Source: JALORV01 sp963712485
GTDB taxonomy: Bacteria > Pseudomonadota > Gammaproteobacteria > Burkholderiales > Burkholderiaceae_F
Reading direction: 5' to 3'
Length of the DNA stretch: 64,000 nucleotides
Assembly (NCBI GenBank): GCA_963712485.1
Contig: CAVQID010000024.1
Span: forward strand, 50,020-114,019
The notes beneath the pieces are model-generated. The model saw nothing but the letters and a program-made list of their open reading frames with translations, did not search any database and was not told where the DNA came from. Positions 54,437-63,426 of the stretch are shown piece after piece. A program made the position numbers and the translations under genes. The number at the start of each line of letters is the position of its first letter. The first letter of the stretch is position 1.

Positions 54437-54898
54437 ATGAGGATTTCCGCAATCGTTCGGAACACGAGCGACGCTCACCAGGTCTCCGTCAGTACCGGCG
54501 CCTCGTCGCAGGATCTGGCGATTCGTGGCAAGACCACGGGCCGCGGTTCGGCTGTCAATGGGGGCGAGTTCCTGATGCTTGCCCTCGCGACGTGCTACTG
54601 CAACGACGTCTTCCGCGAGGGAGCGCGCCTCGCCGTCCCGGTCGATGCCGTTGAGGTCGAAGCACAGGCCGATTTCGACGGGGTAGGGCTTGCGGCCACG
54701 AACATTAGCTACAAGGCACGCGTCGACTCCACAGCTCCGCAGGCAGATATCCTCGAACTGCTGCGCGCGACAGACGCGGTGGCTGAGGTGCACAACACGA
54801 TCCGCGTCGGAGCAACCGTCTCCCTTTTGCCGTGGACAGAGGCACGCGCGGAGACCGAGGTGTTGACGGTTCCTTCAGAAAGGAAGCATCGAGTGTGA
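54437..54898 (+). CDS. OsmC family protein
   Basis: A 153-residue OsmC/Ohr-fold protein beginning MRISAIVRNTSDAHQVSVST. The active-site cysteine motif LALATCYCNDVFREGARLAV and VEVEAQADFDGVGLAATNIS are typical. OsmC proteins are thiol peroxidases for organic hydroperoxides, though the CYCND subgroup is uncharacterised. CAGGAG precedes the ATG. It is probably the last gene of the ligase/SMP-30 unit. Confidence 0.85.
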   Translation: MRISAIVRNTSDAHQVSVSTGASSQDLAIRGKTTGRGSAVNGGEFLMLALATCYCNDVFREGARLAVPVDAVEVEAQADFDGVGLAATNISYKARVDSTAPQADILELLRATDAVAEVHNTIRVGATVSLLPWTEARAETEVLTVPSERKHRV

Positions 54899-55408
54899 CG
54901 GCTGCCGCATCCGGCTCCGCCGTTGGAAGTGGACCCGTCGCCACAGTTCGCGAAGGCTTCATTGAACAGTTCAACTCTACTTCCGGCGCATCGGCGACGA
55001 TCCTCGAGCAGTCATCGCCTGCACGGTGGCTCCGGCTTCACGATGGAGTACCTGGCCCCAGACATCGAACCATTGGCGGAGAAGCACATACGCCGGTCTT
55101 CCATGACCAGCGCGGCGCTGGTCAATCCGCGTTGGTCACCGACGCTGCAGCGCTTGATGCTCAACGGTTCGTCGATCGGACACGGTCCTTCCTTCGCCGC
55201 ACGCAGTCACAGAAGTCTCGACAAGGCCGCGCGCAAACGACGGCAGCTTGCGGACGGCGAAGAAGATAACTCGCGAACGTTTGCTGACATCAGCATCGTC
55301 CGAAAGCCGCCATCGATTTCACGCCGATAGATCCTATGAAGGACTGCTCAAGCGGCGCACCGCTGAGCTACAACGGTGTTTCCAATCCTTTAGCCAAGGA
55401 GAACGGAA
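54899..55408. other. Non-coding stretch before the IS110 transposase
   Basis: About 510 bases without a recognisable gene. The last part contains a compact hairpin (55347-55367). It may include the left end of the IS110 element and its non-coding RNA. The transposase ribosome binding site (AAGGAG) is just before 55409. Confidence 0.45.
55347..55367 (+). ncRNA. Hairpin upstream of IS110 transposase, candidate part of a bridge RNA
   Basis: CTC-A-AGCGG pairs with CCGCT-GAG around a CGCA loop: eight pairs with one bulge. IS110 elements are known to transcribe a structured bridge RNA from their non-coding end, upstream of the recombinase in the IS110 group. The extent of the RNA and its guide loops cannot be defined from one copy. 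Confidence 0.25.
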
Positions 55409-56545
55409 ATGACGACACCCGAGACAGTCCTTCGAGACGACGATACGACAACTGGCGGCGATCTGTACCTGAGCTTTGAACTGGGCGACAAGCGCTGGAC
55501 GCTGACGCTGAGCGACGGCCGTCGCGGCCCAAGCCGGTATACGGTGTGCGCCGGCGATCAGGCCGGTGTTCTGGATTGCATCGGCAAGGCCAGGCTGCGC
55601 TGCCGGCTCGATGCGTGTGCCAAGGTGCACAGTTGCTACGAAGCCGGCCGTGACGGTTGGTGGCTGCACCGCTGGCTGCGTGAGCAGGGCATCGACAACA
55701 TCGTGGTGGACTCCGCGAGCATCGAGGTCAACCGGCGCGCCCGGCGAGCCAAGACCGATCGGCTCGATGGTGACAAGCTGCTGGCGATGCTGCTGCGACA
55801 CCAGGCGGGCGAGCGCGTCTGGTCGGTGCTGCACGAGCCGACGGCGGCGGACGAGGACGCGCGCCGCGCGCACCGCGAACTCGAGCGGCTGATGCATGAG
55901 CGCATTGCGCACACCAACCGCATCGGCTCGTTGCTGGTGCTGCACAACCTGCGCCCGCAGCTGGTCATCGGCGGGCGTGACTGGGCGGCCTGGTGGGAGC
56001 GCCACGGTGCCCAGGTGCCGCCGCTGCTGCGCGCGGAGATCGAGCGCCAGAGCGCGCGCCTGGCGCTGGTCAAGCAGCAGATCCGGGCACTGGAGAATGC
56101 GCGGCGCCAGGAACTGGCCGATGACCAGCAGCCGCTGGTGGCGCAGCTCGCCCGGTTGCGCGCCATTGGACCGAAGGGCGCCTGGGTGCTGGTCAAGGAG
56201 TTGTTCGGTTGGCGGCGCTTTGCCAACCGGCGCGAGCTGGCCGGCTGCCTGGGCCTGGTGCCCACGCCCTACGCCAGCGGTGACAGCCAGATCGACCGGG
56301 GCATCAGCAAGGCGGGCAACCGACGCGCACGCGCGTTGCTCGTCGAGCTGGCCTGGAAGTGGCTGAGCCTGCAGCCGCGCAGTGCCCTGACCGAATGGTT
56401 CAACCGGCGCTTCGCCACCGCAGGCAAACGCATGCGGCGGGTGGGCATCGTGGCCCTGGCGCGGCGTCTGGCCATCGCGCTGTGGCGCTATCTGCAAACC
56501 GGTGAGATACCCGCCGGCGCGACGCTCAAGCCCGTCGCCGTGTGA
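55409..56545 (+). CDS. IS110 family transposase
   Basis: A 378-residue recombinase. The N-terminal RuvC-like DEDD domain has LYLSFELGDKRWTLTL and IVVDSASIEVNRRARRAKTD with RLDGDKLLAMLL. A coiled-coil linker (IERQSARLALVKQQIRALEN) follows. The C-terminal transposase_20 domain has RLRAIGPKGAWVLVKELFGW and the catalytic-serine motif GISKAGNRRARALLVELAW. It is intact and full-length. Element ends were not resolved; IS110 elements lack classical terminal repeats. Confidence 0.92.
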   Translation: MTTPETVLRDDDTTTGGDLYLSFELGDKRWTLTLSDGRRGPSRYTVCAGDQAGVLDCIGKARLRCRLDACAKVHSCYEAGRDGWWLHRWLREQGIDNIVVDSASIEVNRRARRAKTDRLDGDKLLAMLLRHQAGERVWSVLHEPTAADEDARRAHRELERLMHERIAHTNRIGSLLVLHNLRPQLVIGGRDWAAWWERHGAQVPPLLRAEIERQSARLALVKQQIRALENARRQELADDQQPLVAQLARLRAIGPKGAWVLVKELFGWRRFANRRELAGCLGLVPTPYASGDSQIDRGISKAGNRRARALLVELAWKWLSLQPRSALTEWFNRRFATAGKRMRRVGIVALARRLAIALWRYLQTGEIPAGATLKPVAV

Positions 56546-57317
56546 GCTCGCGCGGCGTCCGATCGAAACACGGCTTGGCAGGAATCGCATCATCATGATC
56601 AAAGGTCGACGCGCCCGCAGCGTCAGCGGGTCACTGCACGGTGACCGTCCGCAAAGATGGGGCGCGCCGGTAACTGGGGTGGGCCAGCGCGCTTTGCGCG
56701 CATGTTGGATGTGGTGCCGGACATCAACGTCCGCCACGGATAGAAGTTCGTCCGAGCACTGGCTCGAACGCTCCTCACACCCCGACCTCGGATCTGATGA
56801 ATGCTTCAGCCACGCCAAACCGATACCCGCGCGGAGCCGATCACGAGCACCACCATAAACGCCTTGACAGAACAGTCCTCATAGAAGCTGACACTCGCGT
56901 CGACAGATCGCGACCCGTAACTGTCCTTCGACCAATGGCCACGGACGTCAGCAATGCAGCGGTCGGCGGTCATTGGTTCCTCACCCGGCGAAATCGCGCC
57001 CACGAAGTGACGTCCGTCGGGACGGCGGGCAATCCTGGCGCGATCTCCCGACGCCGCGGAGGCTGCTGTCCACGCGCACCTTAGTCGAGGACACGCGCTG
57101 CCCATGGCGAAACTCACACAGACGACAACCGCGCCGGCCACAGCCCATCGGCGCCAAGTGGGCTTCCGCTGGCGTGACGGCGCCGTCGACCTCCAGCCTA
57201 GGAGCGGAAGTGGCTGCTCGCGGACTCGGACTACTATGTCGTAATTGTTCTGTAGGACGCTGAATCTCAGGACAGACCGGGCAAGCTCATATGCGCCAGT
57301 CGGCAGAATGCGGCCCA
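56546..57317. other. Long non-coding stretch after IS110
   Basis: About 770 bases with no gene I can support. A minus-strand open frame at 56806-57318 ends with a protein-like piece (SVKAFMVVLVIGSARVSVW), but the rest is arginine/alanine-rich and shadow-like. It may include the IS right end and remnant DNA from the insertion. Confidence 0.4.
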
Positions 57318-57926
57318 ATGAATCAGTACACGCTCATAGGGGCAGGCCAAGGCCGCGCCTTTCATCTTGCAACCGGCGAGCGTATGAGGATTGGGTTGCC
57401 GGAAGGTCCGCAAGTGGCCGACCTGTTCGCGTTCGCGCTGCCCGACCTGAAAGAGTATTTGTCCACCGAGCACACGCGATCCTGCCTGCAGCGCCTTACG
57501 CCAGGCGTCGGAGAGTCTTTCTTTTCGAGCCACCGCAGGCCAATGCTCGCCTTTGAAGAGGACAGTTCACCCGGAGCACACGATCTTCTCCTCTCGGCTT
57601 GCGACCAGCCACGCTACACGCTGCTGGGACATCCGGCACCGCACCGCAACTGTGTGGCGAATATGATCGAGGCACTGGCCGCGCTTGGGTTGAAACCGCC
57701 TCAGATTCCAAGTCCGGTCAATGTCTTCGAGAAAGTCGCGATTGGCAGCGACGGCAGTCTTGTCATCGAACCGCCGCTCGCCACGCGCGGCGATTCCATA
57801 GTGCTGCGTGGCCTTATGGACCTTGTCCTCGTGATCTCTGCCTGCCCGATGGATATTGTGCCCACAAACGGTCCCGACTTGCGGCCCAAAGCGGTGTTCG
57901 TGGAGCGACTGGACACGCTAGCGTAA
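57318..57926 (+). CDS. DUF1989 (urea carboxylase-associated family) protein
   Basis: A 202-residue cytoplasmic protein beginning MNQYTLIGAGQGRAFHLATG. Family features: EGPQVADLFAFALPDLKEYL, TLLGHPAPHRNCVANMIEAL (His/Cys cluster), PSPVNVFEKVAIGSDGSLVI and the terminal VISACPMDIVPTNGPDLRPK. DUF1989 includes the two subunits of carboxyguanidine deiminase (CgdAB). This single-gene branch is uncharacterised. It precedes an ABC importer on the same strand by about 63 bases; two more DUF1989 genes follow that importer. It is the only unbroken one of the three. Confidence 0.85.
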   Translation: MNQYTLIGAGQGRAFHLATGERMRIGLPEGPQVADLFAFALPDLKEYLSTEHTRSCLQRLTPGVGESFFSSHRRPMLAFEEDSSPGAHDLLLSACDQPRYTLLGHPAPHRNCVANMIEALAALGLKPPQIPSPVNVFEKVAIGSDGSLVIEPPLATRGDSIVLRGLMDLVLVISACPMDIVPTNGPDLRPKAVFVERLDTLA

Positions 57927-57989
57927 AGTTGTGAATGCGGACGTCTTACTATGTCAGTAAGAGTCCCTTCGTTGAGTCGGGAGGCTTAA

Positions 57990-58868
57990 ATGTCGGTACG
58001 TTTTGTTGCATTACCGATGGCGTGTCGTGTTGCGCTATGCATCGGCCTGTTTGCATTGAGTCTCATTCCCTTCACTGCCAACGCCGCCTCGCTGAAGGAA
58101 ATCCAGGCGCGCGGCTACATGTTGGTCGCCACCGAGGACGACTACGCTCCGTTCGAGTTCGTCGAGGCCGGCAAGCCGAAAGGCTTCAGTCATGACGTCG
58201 TGGCCGAGTTGAAGAAGTACGCGAAATTCGAGATCAGGCAAGAGATCCTGCCTTGGACCGGCCTGTTGGCGGCGGTTTCGACCGGCAAGTACGACGCCGC
58301 GATCACGGGAGCGATTGTCAGTCAAGAGCGTTTGAACGTCTTCAATTTCGTCGCTCCCGTAGCTGGCGCCACGCATTACTACATCAAACGCGCCAACGAC
58401 GATCGCATAAAGAGCGTGAAGGATTTGAACGGCCTCACGGTCGGCGTGCAGGCCGGCAGCGTGCTCCTATCGCGCCTGCCGGAGCTGGATGCCATGTTGA
58501 AAAAGACCGGCGGCAAACTCGGCAAGGTGGTCGAGTACACGTCCTACCCCGAGGCCTACAAGGATCTCGAGAACAAACGCATTGACTATGTCGTGAACAG
58601 CATCATCAATGCCAGGTCCCTCATCAAGGAGCGCGGCAACGTGTTTGCAATCGGCCAGCCCGTTTCCGGACCCGGTTTCCACGCTTGGCCGGTGCCAAAG
58701 GGCAACGATGATCTTCTGAACTATTTGAACCAGTTCGTCGCTCACTTGCGCTCGAGCGGCAAACTCGCTGAGCTGCAGACGAAGTGGTTCGGCACTGCCT
58801 TTCCCGATCTGCCGAAAGAGCCGATCACTAGCTTCGATCAGTACAAGAAGCTGGCGGGCATGCAGTGA
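57990..58868 (+). CDS. Amino-acid-type ABC transporter substrate-binding protein (PAAT family)
   Basis: A 292-residue periplasmic binding protein with signal peptide VALCIGLFALSLIPFTANAA. The SBP_bac_3 core is YMLVATEDDYAPFEFVEAGK, KYDAAITGAIVSQERLNVFN and LNGLTVGVQAGSVLLSRLPE. GGGAGG precedes the ATG. It is the first gene of a four-gene importer. Enclosure by DUF1989 genes suggests a nitrogen-rich small ligand, but the residues do not identify it. Confidence 0.9.
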   Translation: MSVRFVALPMACRVALCIGLFALSLIPFTANAASLKEIQARGYMLVATEDDYAPFEFVEAGKPKGFSHDVVAELKKYAKFEIRQEILPWTGLLAAVSTGKYDAAITGAIVSQERLNVFNFVAPVAGATHYYIKRANDDRIKSVKDLNGLTVGVQAGSVLLSRLPELDAMLKKTGGKLGKVVEYTSYPEAYKDLENKRIDYVVNSIINARSLIKERGNVFAIGQPVSGPGFHAWPVPKGNDDLLNYLNQFVAHLRSSGKLAELQTKWFGTAFPDLPKEPITSFDQYKKLAGMQ

Positions 58869-58909
58869 TGCGGTTCGCCCACGGGACACTCTGCCCGTAA
58901 GGCGTCGAA

Positions 58910-59551
58910 CTGAACGCAGCAGCCTTCGATACGCTGCTGCTCGGCGCTTGGACGACGATCTGGATCTCTGCCGTCGCCATCGCCGGCGGTGTTCCATCGG
59001 GCCTCGCGCTGGCGCTGCTGCGCGAGGCCCGAATTCCCGTAATCGGTCGCCTGATTGTTCTTTACGTAAGCCTCGGACGGGCGACGCCGCTCGTGACCCT
59101 TGTGCTTTTCATTTTCATTGCAGCGCCGGTCATGGGCTTTCCACTCGACCGTTACACGGCGGCGCTTGTCACGCTGATCCTGAACACGGCGGCATTTAAC
59201 GCCGAGATCTGGCGCGCGGCCATCCGCAGCTTCCCGCGCGAGCAGATCGAGGCGGCTCGTGCGGCGGGCATGTCGCGACTGCTCATTTTCCGCCGCATCA
59301 TGTTGCCCCAGATCTGGATCACTGCCCTGCCAGGTCTCGTCAACGAGATGACACTGCTGATCAAGGCAAGTCCGGCGATCGCCGTGATCGGCATCGTGGA
59401 CCTCACGCGAGTCACCAATCAGATTGCGGCCATCACCTACGAACCGCTGCCGCCGATACTGATCGCGGCCGCTATCTACATGCTTGCGATCGGCGCCCTC
59501 GTCCGTCTGCAGCGCCTGCTCGATGAGCGGGCGCGGCGCTTGGCCATGTGA
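58910..59551 (+). CDS. Amino-acid-type ABC transporter permease (first)
   Basis: About 213 residues with five helices. LLLGAWTTIWISAVAIAGGV opens it and the EAA loop is FPREQIEAARAAGMSRLLIF. There is no ATG, GTG or TTG in frame before 59093, which would delete the first helices. The family start falls near a CTG at 58910. An ATG at 58868 overlapping the SBP stop is in frame but is followed by TAA at 58898, so either CTG initiation or a sequence error is needed. It pairs with the permease at 59562. Confidence 0.75.
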   Translation: MNAAAFDTLLLGAWTTIWISAVAIAGGVPSGLALALLREARIPVIGRLIVLYVSLGRATPLVTLVLFIFIAAPVMGFPLDRYTAALVTLILNTAAFNAEIWRAAIRSFPREQIEAARAAGMSRLLIFRRIMLPQIWITALPGLVNEMTLLIKASPAIAVIGIVDLTRVTNQIAAITYEPLPPILIAAAIYMLAIGALVRLQRLLDERARRLAM

Positions 59552-59561
59552 GGCGCGCCAA

Positions 59562-60245
59562 ATGAACAAATGGGAAATCCTCTGGAACCACCGCGACATG
59601 ATCCTGGTTGGATTCCAGAATACGCTGCTGCTGTTCAGCGTGTCGGCGGTCGCCGCGTTTCTGCTCAGCGTAGGGATTGTGCTTGCGATACAAACGCGCA
59701 GCGGCGCCATAAGCAACTCCATGCGCGCAATTGTGGACGGCATGCGCACGCTTCCTTTTCTGATGTATGCGTACATTCTCTACTACGGCCTGCCGAGCGT
59801 GGGCATCAGCATGGATGCCTGGACGGTCGGCTTCATTTCACTGATCACCTATCACGCCGCGTACTTTGCCGAGATTTTGCGCGGCGCGTGGGCGACGTTG
59901 TCGACGGACCAGGCGGAGTCCGCACGCGCGCATGGTTTCACAAGCTTTGGCATGTATCGACGTATCGTCCTGCCGCAGCTCGTGCTGCGTACCGCACCGG
60001 TTCTCGGCAATCAGCTCATCATCTGTTTGAAAGACACGGCCTTTCTATCGATAATCACCGTGCGAGAACTGACGTCCGCGGCTGCGTCGGTGCAGTCGCT
60101 ATACTTCATTCCCTTTGAAGCGTTCATCGTTGCGATCGGACTATATTGGGTGACCAGCATCCTCATCGAGCTGCTGGTTGCCCGCTTCGGCTTTGCCGCG
60201 GAGCGAAGAGGCCTTGGATACGCAGCCACAGCCACTCGCCGTTGA
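59562..60245 (+). CDS. Amino-acid-type ABC transporter permease (second)
   Basis: A 227-residue inner-membrane protein starting MNKWEILWNHRDMILVGFQN. HisMQ-type features: NTLLLFSVSAVAAFLLSVGI, RTLPFLMYAYILYYGLPSVG and the EAA loop STDQAESARAHGFTSFGMYR with RIVLPQ. It is ten bases after the first permease; the ATPase gene overlaps its end, completing a canonical PAAT importer. Confidence 0.9.
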   Translation: MNKWEILWNHRDMILVGFQNTLLLFSVSAVAAFLLSVGIVLAIQTRSGAISNSMRAIVDGMRTLPFLMYAYILYYGLPSVGISMDAWTVGFISLITYHAAYFAEILRGAWATLSTDQAESARAHGFTSFGMYRRIVLPQLVLRTAPVLGNQLIICLKDTAFLSIITVRELTSAAASVQSLYFIPFEAFIVAIGLYWVTSILIELLVARFGFAAERRGLGYAATATRR

Positions 60246-60979
60246 AGTTCGCAGCGTCTTGAAGAGCTTCGGAGAGCTCGAAGTACTGCGTGATGTCAAG
60301 TCTTGATGTCGCGCGCGGACAGACGGTCAGCATTCTCGGTCCTTCGGGCTCCGGAAAATCGACGCTCCTTCGTTGCATCAATTGGCTGGAGGAACCGGAC
60401 AGCGGCGAGATCTTTATCGCCGGCGAGCGCATCGGCACGCGCGACGGCAAACATATGTCCGACCGCGAACTCGCGCAAATGCGAGCGCGCATCGGTATGG
60501 TGTTCCAGAGTTTCAGTTTGTGGCCGCATCTGACTGTGCTGCAAAACGTGACCGAGGCGCCAATCCACGTTCTTGGGCTGAAGAAGGATGAGGCGATCGC
60601 GCGCGCCGAGAAGCTGCTCAACAAGGTCGGCATTGGCGATAAACGAGACGCTTATCCCTACGTGCTCTCTGGCGGGCAGAAGCAGCGCGTCGGCATTGCA
60701 CGCGCGTTAGCAATGAATCCGGCCGTGATTCTGTTCGACGAGCCGACCAGCGCCCTCGATCCCGAACTTGTGGGCGAGGTTCTGGCCGTGATGCGTGCGT
60801 TGGCCGAGGAGGGGATGACCATGGTCGTGGTGACCCACGAGATGCTTCGCCCTGCGACGTCTCCGACGAAGTCGTGTTTATCGATCAGGGACTAGTAGTC
60901 GAACGCGACAAGCCGGAAGTGTTCTTCTCAAATCCGAAGACCGCTCGCGCGCGGCAGTTCCTAAGCCGCTATAAACTGA
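60214..60979 (+). CDS. Amino-acid-type ABC transporter ATP-binding protein, with frame breaks
   Basis: A GlnQ/HisP-like ATPase of about 250 residues. The N-terminal strand VRSVLKSFGELEVLRDV (TTG start near 60214) is separated by one extra base near 60298 from SLDVARGQTVSILGPSGSGK (Walker A). Q loop FQSFSLWPHLTVLQNV, signature LSGGQKQRVGIARALAMNP, Walker B VILFDEPTSALDPE and H loop VVVTHEM follow. A second disturbance near 60850 precedes DVSDEVVFIDQGLVVERDKP and the C-terminal ARARQFLSRYKL. All ATPase motifs are intact, so errors are likely. The exact end is uncertain. Confidence 0.78.
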
Positions 60980-60996
60980 CCACCGCGCCACAGCAG

Positions 60997-61733
60997 CTGG
61001 CCGATGCGGACAAAGCGGCTCGCATTGCGTTGCTCCGTGCGCGCTACGAAGAGCTGCGTGAAGCAGGCCAGGCACTAGGTAGATTCGAAGCTGCGGTCGC
61101 GGCTGCGCCGCAGTTGCCGGCAGATTTCCACGGATTTGGCAATCGCGGGCGAGTGTTCCAGCCGGCTGGTACTGGTTCGGCCGCGTTCAGCGTGGGTCTG
61201 GAGCTTTGCGGATCGATACGCGCAGGGCACGCCTGGCGTTGCGTGCCTTCTGTGGGTAATGCGTCCGACCCAAGCGAGCGCTTCTGCGCGACCGACACGA
61301 TCAAGGTGCAGTGGACGGCGCGCATCGGACGAGGCCGCATGCTCCTCTCCGACATGGGACGTGTCGTGGCGTCGATTATCGATGACAACTGCGAGCGACA
61401 TGACGTCGGCCTTGCGTGGGTCGGCCCCGGGTCGACGGCGGCTCATCGCCCCTCACCACGCGCAACGGAACCGAAAATCTTCACATAGCCGCGACCAAGC
61501 TCGGTCTCGAGCCACGCGATGTGCACGCACCTGATCACGTTCTTCGCTCCCGTCACTTGCCGCGATCAGCGCTTTGAATGGGACGGCGACGTTCCGCTCT
61601 CAGATAGTATGTAGATCTTCACGCCGAGATGGATCTGCTTGTGGCCGTCTCGAACACACCGCACCCACTGGCGCCACCCGCGGCAGCGGCACGTTCCGTC
61701 GACGTCGGTACGGTGGCGGCCCAAGCGGTTTGA
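60997..61733 (+). pseudogene. DUF1989 protein, CgdA/UAAP1-like, frame broken several times
   Basis: Pieces of one DUF1989 protein in order across frames: ARIALLRARYEELREAGQAL, then AQGTPGVACLLW (other frame), then NASDPSERFCATDTIKVQWT and GRMLLSDMGRVVASIIDDNC. These are followed by AATKLGLEPRDV, FFAPVT ... FEWDGDVPLSD and VDLHAEMDLLVAVSNTPHPL. This matches the first (larger) subunit type of urea-carboxylase-associated proteins, now known as a carboxyguanidine deiminase subunit. At least four breaks occur. Its apparent in-frame join to the ABC ATPase is probably an artefact of these. Start approximate. Confidence 0.65.
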
Positions 61734-61825
61734 TCTCTCCCGCTTTTGCCGCGAGGCGACCACCGAAGCGACACGCGCCTATTCCCGGACGGACGCCTAT
61801 ATGACTGAGCTCGATCAATACGGCG

Positions 61826-62452
61826 ATGGCAGGGTTTGAACCGCCGGGCGCCCGCTTTCGTCAGGTCGTGCCGCCTGGGCGCTCGTGGTCGGGGCTCGTG
61901 CGCAGGGGCGGACCGATCGGGTCGTCGACCTTGTCGGCGAGCAGGCCGTGGATTTCCTCGTCTTCTACGGCGCTGCCGACAAAGCCGAGCGCGACGATGC
62001 ACAGCTCACTCTTCTAACGCGTGGGCGCACCGCGATCACTCGCGGCACTCAGCTCCTGTCGAACCGCGGTTACGTCCTGATGACGGTTGCCTCCGACACG
62101 CTCGGCGCGCTGACACGCTCGTGGGGTGCTGCAGCGCCGAGGCCAACTCCGTTCTCTTTGGCGAGCGGGCCGCGCATCTGCATTCCTGCCGCGACAACTT
62201 CCTGCTCGAGCTGGCGAAGCACGGCATGTCGAAACCGACATCGTGCCAAACCTGAACTTTTTCATGCCGGTTCCGGTCGAGGAGGATGGCAGGCTGGCCA
62301 TTGTCGCCGGCGTGCACGAGCCCGGCCACTACGTCGATCTGCTCGCCAGCGTCGACGTCCTGTGCGTGCTATCGAACTGCCCGCAGATCAACAATCCGTG
62401 CAACGGATTTGACCCCACGCCCATCGAGGTCGAGATTTCAGGCCCACGATAG
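61826..62452 (+). pseudogene. DUF1989 protein, CgdB/UAAP2-like, frame broken several times
   Basis: Pieces in order: MAGFEPPGARFRQVVPPGRS; then VVDLVGEQAVDFLVFYGAAD and TRGTQLLSNRGYVLMTVASD; then DTLVGCCSAEANSVLFGERA and SCRDNFLLELAKHGMSK; then TDIVPNLNFFMPVPVEEDGR and the closing VLSNCPQINNPCNGFDPTPI. The DNFLLELAKHGM, NLNFFMPVPV and SNCPQxNNPCNGFDPTPI motifs are diagnostic of the second UAAP subunit. Three frame changes interrupt about 208 residues. It lies directly after the CgdA-like gene, as in guanidine-utilisation operons, but no carboxylase gene is present. Confidence 0.7.
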
Positions 62453-62968
62453 CCGCGCCGACCGCTATGCCGCCTGCGGCGGACGTCCGATCAGATTGAT
62501 CTCAGCAATTAACTTCGCAGAGGCGAGGACGCGCGGCTCCGAGCAGTGCGGGAAAGGGACGTACCGGCCGATTGTCCCGACGACAACTTTCCGAGCCGCA
62601 GCGTCAAAAGACGCGTCAGGCGCCTGATCTCAGCGTCTCGTGCTTCCAACCGATTCTGCGGGGTCGACTTGAACGTCAGCAACTGGCCGGCTGCGTCGGG
62701 GGCATTAATCTCGCCGCTCTCGGCGGTTACCGAGGTGATGTTGTTTCCGTAGCGGCGTTGGATGACCGCTTTGAACAGCAGCCTGCGAGGTAGACCTTGC
62801 GACCATCTACAAACTCGAGATACCCCAGTCCGCCGGGACGAATCATCCAGCGCAACTCGGTCCCGTGCCTCACGCAAGGTCAGGCCGCCAGTTCGATCGC
62901 CGGAAGCGACGTGGCTGTAACCATGAAACCACTGCCACTCGGAGACGACCTCAGCCGCTTCGAGAAAT
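62453..62968. other. Stretch without a supported gene; possible remnant
   Basis: About 515 bases. On the minus strand near 62750-62860 a protein-like piece reads ELRWMIRPGGLGYLEFVDGR and KVYLAGCCSKRSS, and near 62880-62960 MNFSKRLRSSPSGSGFMVTA. These could continue the small exported gene at 62969-63145 if frames are broken. Nothing else is supported. Confidence 0.35.
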
Positions 62969-63145
62969 TCATTCGACGTCGAAGGAGCTGACCCTCAAGT
63001 TCGAGAAATGGCCGGCCGATGTTCTTGCGACGGGGTCTGTTCTGCAGCTGGCAATTTGTTCCACCTGAGGCACTCCCGGTTCGCTGGCGGCCACACCAGA
63101 GACCAGGAGAACCAAGGGAACGAATGACAAAGCGTGCTTAATCAT
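62969..63145 (-). CDS. Short exported protein or N-terminus of a broken gene
   Basis: A 58-residue frame beginning with a clear signal peptide (MIKHALSFVPLVLLVSGVAA) with probable cleavage after GVAA, then SEPGVPQVEQIASCRTDPVA. No family is recognised. Given the many frame breaks here, it may be the first part of a longer periplasmic protein continuing to about 62740. Confidence 0.4.
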   Translation of the reverse strand: MIKHALSFVPLVLLVSGVAASEPGVPQVEQIASCRTDPVARTSAGHFSNLRVSSFDVE

Positions 63146-63426
63146 CCCAGTCGACAGTTTGGTTCAATGTCGCTGCCAAGCGCTAGGGCCGCCGGTTAAC
63201 ACGGTTTCGCTAGTCTTGCGACTGCAACTATCGCCGCACTTGCGCGAAGTGGGAACTGTCAGAAGTGGCAGGTCGTGGCCGGCTTGAGTCTATCGAGCCG
63301 CGGGGTGAAGTGCTACCCTTTGCAGTCATTGCTTCGGGGGAAGCGGACGCATTCATCGCGGCCGAGAGTAGTGCAATTCGACCCGTCCCCAATTGGACTT
63401 CGATCGGAGCCGCTGTTCAAGGCGAG
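63146..63426. other. Intergenic region
   Basis: About 280 bases between the exported-protein start and the end of the glutathione transferase gene. No gene or motif was seen. Confidence 0.4.

Noticed and set aside
54923..55330. Plus-strand frame of 135 codons before IS110
   Set aside because: Arg/Ser-rich shadow-type composition with no start signal or recognisable motif.
56806..57318. Minus-strand frame of 170 codons after IS110
   Set aside because: Mixed composition, no family, no ribosome site; a short protein-like tail is not enough to call a gene.
57927..57989. Possible guanidine riboswitch before the ABC importer
   Set aside because: Only a six-pair hairpin (CTTACT/AGTAAG) is visible; the paired ACGR loops or the ykkC core expected of guanidine riboswitches are not found.
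60874..61488. Fusion of the ABC ATPase C-terminus to a DUF1989 domain in one frame
   Set aside because: The shared frame arises only because frame breaks remove the ATPase stop; a TGA directly after RYKL exists one frame over (60977-60979), so two separate genes are more likely.
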